From positions 1 to 44,299 of the forward strand of contig JAZQQM010000032.1 in the NCBI GenBank assembly GCA_045629045.1: a stretch of DNA of 44,299 nt, given 5' to 3'. Made by a program: the position numbers and the translations under genes. The DNA is from JAILLW01 sp045629045. Its GTDB lineage: Bacteria > Bacillota > Clostridia > Lachnospirales > Lachnospiraceae. Shown here one piece after another: positions 41,360-44,299 of the stretch. Positions within the stretch are counted from its first letter, which is position 1, and every line of letters begins with the position of its first letter. The notes beneath the pieces were generated by a model. The model was not told the DNA's origin and ran no database searches. It saw only the letters and a program-made list of their open reading frames with translations.

Positions 41360-41389
41360 TTTATATCTTTATAAAAGATTGGAGAAAAT

Positions 41390-42637
41390 ATGTATTGTAT
41401 CAGATGCGGAAAGGCGATTGCGGATGATTCTTTAGTCTGCCCACATTGCGGGGCTAAATTGGATGCAAGTGATAATCCGTTTTTCAATGACGAACCTGTT
41501 TATTCTATGCCGGCTGCAACTTCAACTTATCAGGAACATCCTGTTAAGCGCAAGAAAAAGACCGGCATTATTATTGCTGTGGTTTTAATTCTCGCAGTAT
41601 TAGGCGGCGGTGCATACGCAGGCCACTGGTATTTCCACAGACCTATAATGCTCATTACCAAAGCAATAGAAGAAAATGATATCAAAACGGTTGTGGAATT
41701 ATTCGATGAGCTTGATGAAGAGACGGATATCGATTACGTTGAAAAGTGTATGGCTTCATATGCTACCAAGCTACAGGAGAGCTTCATTAGTCATGACAAA
41801 GATTATGATGAAGTGATGGATGAACTTGAAATTCTTGGTAAGGACATTCTGAAGGATAATTCAAGATACGAAAGAATAATTACCGATATTAATGATTTGA
41901 ATCAGTCGCGAGAGAACTTTGAAAAAGCAGAAAAGGCCTTTAAAAAGGAAGATTATGAAAAGGCTTCCGAGTTATATGCAAAGGTATCAATGCATGATGA
42001 CGATAATTATGAGGCTGCCAAGGAAAAGATAGAAGAAATCAAGAAGTTGATGATTCCCGATATTATCGGTACGTGGCGTACAACAATAGACCTGGCGCCT
42101 GCTATTATATCGGTGGCAAATGTTGATTCATATGGAATTGATTCATCTGTGCTGTCTAAGTTTAAATTTCCGACAGATTTACTTTTAGTATTTAATGATG
42201 ACGGGACATGTATATTCTGCTCTGATGCTGAAGAGTTTGCCGCAAAGGCAGATGAGGTCGTTGACTCCTTGCTTGATCTGGCAGTTGTTGTTGCCTCTAA
42301 GGAGGCCGGAATGACAGTTGATGAACTTGATGAATACAGTCGTTTGTTATTTGGTAAAGATTTAAGAACATATATATACGAAGAAGCAAACGGAGGTAAT
42401 ATTAAGAACCAACTCGTCAGTGAAGTCGAAGCGGACTATTACGAACTGTGGTATGAAATAGAAGATAATCAGATAAATCTGTATGAAAGTAAAAGTGATT
42501 TAGAGGGCAATAATTATGGCCCATATATGTGCTTAACTATGTATGACAATACTATTTGTATCGAAAGAGAAACAAATAGTATTCCGCATTTGTTTGAATT
42601 GTGTATCGAATATCCTTTGACGTTTGCTAAAGATTAA
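41390..42637 (+). CDS. Zinc-ribbon membrane protein with helical repeat region
   Basis: A 415-residue protein. The N-terminal zinc ribbon MYCIRCGKAIADDSLVCPHCG has four metal cysteines (C3, C6, C17, C20). A cytoplasmic linker with KRKKKTG precedes one membrane span (~57-80), so the rest is probably extracellular. Residues ~95-215 are helical (FEKAEKAFKKEDYEKASELYAKVSMHDDDNYEAAKEKI is TPR-like). The C-terminal ~200 residues (DIIGTWRTTIDLAPAI ... LLLVFNDDGTCIFCS) look like a lipocalin-style beta domain. GGAG lies 5 nt before the ATG. Zinc-ribbon plus single-span proteins are common in clostridia; function unknown. Its stop is 8 nt from a REP-like hairpin. Confidence 0.78.
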   Translation: MYCIRCGKAIADDSLVCPHCGAKLDASDNPFFNDEPVYSMPAATSTYQEHPVKRKKKTGIIIAVVLILAVLGGGAYAGHWYFHRPIMLITKAIEENDIKTVVELFDELDEETDIDYVEKCMASYATKLQESFISHDKDYDEVMDELEILGKDILKDNSRYERIITDINDLNQSRENFEKAEKAFKKEDYEKASELYAKVSMHDDDNYEAAKEKIEEIKKLMIPDIIGTWRTTIDLAPAIISVANVDSYGIDSSVLSKFKFPTDLLLVFNDDGTCIFCSDAEEFAAKADEVVDSLLDLAVVVASKEAGMTVDELDEYSRLLFGKDLRTYIYEEANGGNIKNQLVSEVEADYYELWYEIEDNQINLYESKSDLEGNNYGPYMCLTMYDNTICIERETNSIPHLFELCIEYPLTFAKD

Positions 42638-42645
42638 GAATAATT

Positions 42646-42680
42646 AATGTGACAGTGGGGACGGTTCTCACTGTCACATT
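42646..42680 (+). repeat. REP-like hairpin 4 (plus orientation)
   Basis: AATGTGACAGTG (42646-42657) pairs perfectly with CACTGTCACATT (42669-42680) around GGGACGGTTCT. It begins 9 nt after the zinc-ribbon gene and may act as its terminator. Confidence 0.9.
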
Positions 42681-42705
42681 TGTTGATTTATGGCGCTTTT
42701 TGAAA

Positions 42706-42747
42706 AAAGTGTGACAGTAGGGACGGTTCTTACTGTCACATTTTTTT
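42706..42747 (+). repeat. REP-like hairpin 5 (plus orientation)
   Basis: AGTGTGACAGTA (42708-42719) / TACTGTCACATT (42731-42742) around GGGACGGTTCT, followed by T7, a good terminator shape. It is the inner left boundary of element copy 2. Confidence 0.9.
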
Positions 42748-42753
42748 GGTTGT

Positions 42754-42987
42754 AAATAGTGTGGGAATATGATATCTCCTTTATTTTTAAGTCCGTTCTT
42801 TAGCATTTCTAAGTGCTGCAATTTAAGTTTTTTGGTCGGACGGCACGGCACCGAACTATTCGCCATCCATGGCTCAGTTAGTTCTTGCACCTGCGTCCTG
42901 CAGGTGCATGCCTGATAACAGGCAACACTAAGAACTGCACAAGAACTCCCTAACAAAAATAAAGTAAATATCATATTCCCACTATTT
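42754..42987 (+). repeat. Structured mobile element, copy 2
   Basis: A 234-nt non-coding hairpin homologous to 32299-32517. The outer stem AAATAGTG(TG)GGAATATGATAT pairs with 42968-42987, with a 2-nt bulge, then TTTATTTTT pairs on. The inner helix joins 42803-42819 to 42922-42938. At the tip are GAACTA/TAGTTC (42853-42858 / 42879-42884) and TGCACCTGC/GCAGGTGCA (42886-42894 / 42900-42908). Outer arms have largely different sequence from copy 1 but pair equally well. Bracketed by two plus hairpins on the left and two minus hairpins on the right. Confidence 0.85.
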
Positions 42988-42999
42988 AGGTGCGTGAAA

Positions 43000-43030
43000 T
43001 ATGACAGTAAGCCCCTCCCCTATTGTCACA
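43000..43030 (-). repeat. REP-like hairpin 6 (minus orientation, degenerate)
   Basis: TGACAGTA (43002-43009) / TATTGTCA (43021-43028) with a G-T pair; the centre reads AGCCCCTCCCC instead of AGAACCGTCCC. It is the most decayed copy of the seven. Confidence 0.75.
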
Positions 43031-43055
43031 CTTTTGCAGGCGGTTGCGTGGAACG

Positions 43056-43094
43056 AAAATGTGACAGTAAGAACCGTCCCCACTGTCACATTTT
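43056..43094 (-). repeat. REP-like hairpin 7 (minus orientation)
   Basis: AAAATGTGACAGT (43056-43068) pairs perfectly with ACTGTCACATTTT (43082-43094) around AAGAACCGTCCCC. It is the outer right boundary of the copy 2 block. Confidence 0.9.
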
Positions 43095-43186
43095 GGGAGC
43101 GAGTTGATTGAAGGCGTGGCAAAGAGAAGCGTGACGAAGATTAGACGGTTTGTAAAATGAACTTTGGTAAGGCGGAAATTGTCGTA

Positions 43187-43259
43187 TTTACATACTCGTC
43201 AGCCGAATATTATGACATGGTATGTAATTAATTTGTCCAAATCGGAAGATTTACATACT
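43187..43259. repeat. TTTACATACT repeats upstream of the rRNA operon
   Basis: TTTACATACT occurs at 43187-43196 and 43250-43259, with an inverted GGTATGTAAT between them (near 43219) and a further ACATACCAT near 43320. The stretch 43095-43432 otherwise holds no gene that I can support; it is AT-rich and may act as the upstream region of the rRNA promoter. Confidence 0.5.
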
Positions 43260-43432
43260 ATGTCCGTGTTCTAAATTGTTTGTTATGTAATTGTTACATT
43301 TTATTATGTCAAATATACATACCATTCCTTTCTGTTTTGGAATTTAGTCTGTAAATTTATCTGTTCTGGTGGATCTATTTTGCAAGTGAATTGTACAAAT
43401 TTAAATACATCATAAAAAAGTGAAATTTGTTC

Positions 43433-43461
43433 TTGACTTAGGAAATTTACTCTGTTATATT
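43433..43461 (+). promoter_or_regulatory. rRNA operon promoter
   Basis: TTGACT (43433-43438), 17-nt spacer, TATATT (43456-43461) with a TGt extension. It lies about 400 nt before the 16S rRNA in an AT-rich setting. Confidence 0.8.
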
Positions 43462-43467
43462 TGTATT

Positions 43468-43862
43468 CGCGCCTGTGAGAAGGGCAATGCAGAAATGCTT
43501 AAAAATGCGAGCTTTTGGTATTTGCTAACGCAGACGTCTTTGCATCAGGATATGCTACGCATGGTCCTGTCGAACCTTGAAAAATGAACATCAATGCAAC
43601 CCTGAAGATTCCTATTAAAAGTTGCATCAGAACTTCTGCTGATGTAACGGAATTTATTCAGAAGAACACAAATCCTTAATTTCAGTAATGAAAGAAATGC
43701 CAGTTTTTACTGGCTGGGACAGATTACAGCATTTGATCAAAAGCTCGAGGCAAAGCCTCTCACTGATGATCAAATTGCTAATACATTTCCAAAATGATAT
43801 GTCTTCTCAAGCAAGCTTGGAAGCCAATCATTTATGAAAATGTGCTGTAATCCTTAAACTCA
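43468..43862 (+). other. rRNA leader
   Basis: Untranslated leader between the promoter and 16S rRNA. ACCTTGAAAAATGAACA (43574-43590) resembles the CCTTGAAAACTGAA motif common before Firmicutes rRNAs. Hairpins: GCCAG/CTGGC near 43700, and ATTTGATCA (43731-43739) / TGATCAAAT (43767-43775) enclosing GAGGC-AAA-GCCTC. The bases just before 16S probably form the left arm of the RNase III processing stem, whose partner is outside the window. The exact transcription start is estimated. Confidence 0.65.

Positions 43863-44299
<437 letters not shown>

Noticed and set aside
42627..42974. Open frame of 115 codons on the minus strand
   Set aside because: It runs through the structured element and REP-like hairpins, has no ribosome site or recognisable domain, and copy 1 does not keep the frame.

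Overview
The window looks like a chromosomal segment of a low-to-moderate GC, Gram-positive anaerobe of the family Lachnospiraceae (Clostridium cluster XIVa). The evidence is the partial 16S rRNA at the right end, the secG-rnr-smpB-ssrA order, the gap-pgk-tpi glycolysis cluster, and a surface protein ending in repeated VLGARR and PQTGD. The genus cannot be fixed from this sequence.

Layout, left to right. 1-250: tail of a tyrosine recombinase followed by a large inverted repeat. 250-8.3 kb: low-molecular-weight tyrosine phosphatase; an apparent operon of a 7TM HD-GYP protein, a PreA-like Fe-S/FMN oxidoreductase and the tRNA thiolase MnmA; then a tandem flavodoxin-like protein coupled to a YARHG lipoprotein. 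8.3-9.1 kb, minus strand: PHP-family histidinol phosphatase. 9.4-12.6 kb: gap, pgk and tpi, each with strong ribosome binding sites. 12.7-27.6 kb: envelope genes (two GT2 glycosyltransferases, a FIST protein, a CDF cation transporter and five multi-spanning GT-C-like membrane proteins including a PMT-family one), with the glycolytic gpmI embedded. 27.7-32.2 kb: secreted GH25 lysozyme, secG, rnr, smpB and the tmRNA gene. 32.2-36.8 kb: repeats, a large acidic cell-wall protein, a lipoprotein, a small membrane protein and a response regulator. 36.8-42.6 kb: AraC regulator divergent from a GH43 glycosidase, a histidine kinase, a lipoprotein and a zinc-ribbon membrane protein. 42.6-43.1 kb: a second repeat block. 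43.4 kb to the end: rRNA promoter, leader and the first ~437 nt of 16S rRNA.

The most unusual feature is a two-copy, 219-234 nt structured element (32299-32517 and 42754-42987). Each copy folds on paper into a long branched hairpin. The copies share a 44-nt identical core and show compensatory base-pair changes. Each is bracketed by inverted REP-like hairpins (GTGACAG...CTGTCAC); seven such hairpins lie in the window. I do not recognise the core. It looks like a non-autonomous mobile element carrying a conserved RNA structure.

How the genes work together: gap, pgk, tpi and gpmI cover lower glycolysis. The polyprenyl-phosphate hexose synthase-like GT2 (14982) is a plausible donor-maker for the GT-C proteins, suggesting surface polysaccharide or protein glycosylation. 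secG, rnr, smpB and ssrA cover secretion and ribosome rescue. The response regulator (36109) and histidine kinase (39156) look like one two-component pair split by the AraC/GH43 sugar-use module. Promoters with an extended -10 box (TGnTATAAT-like) recur throughout.
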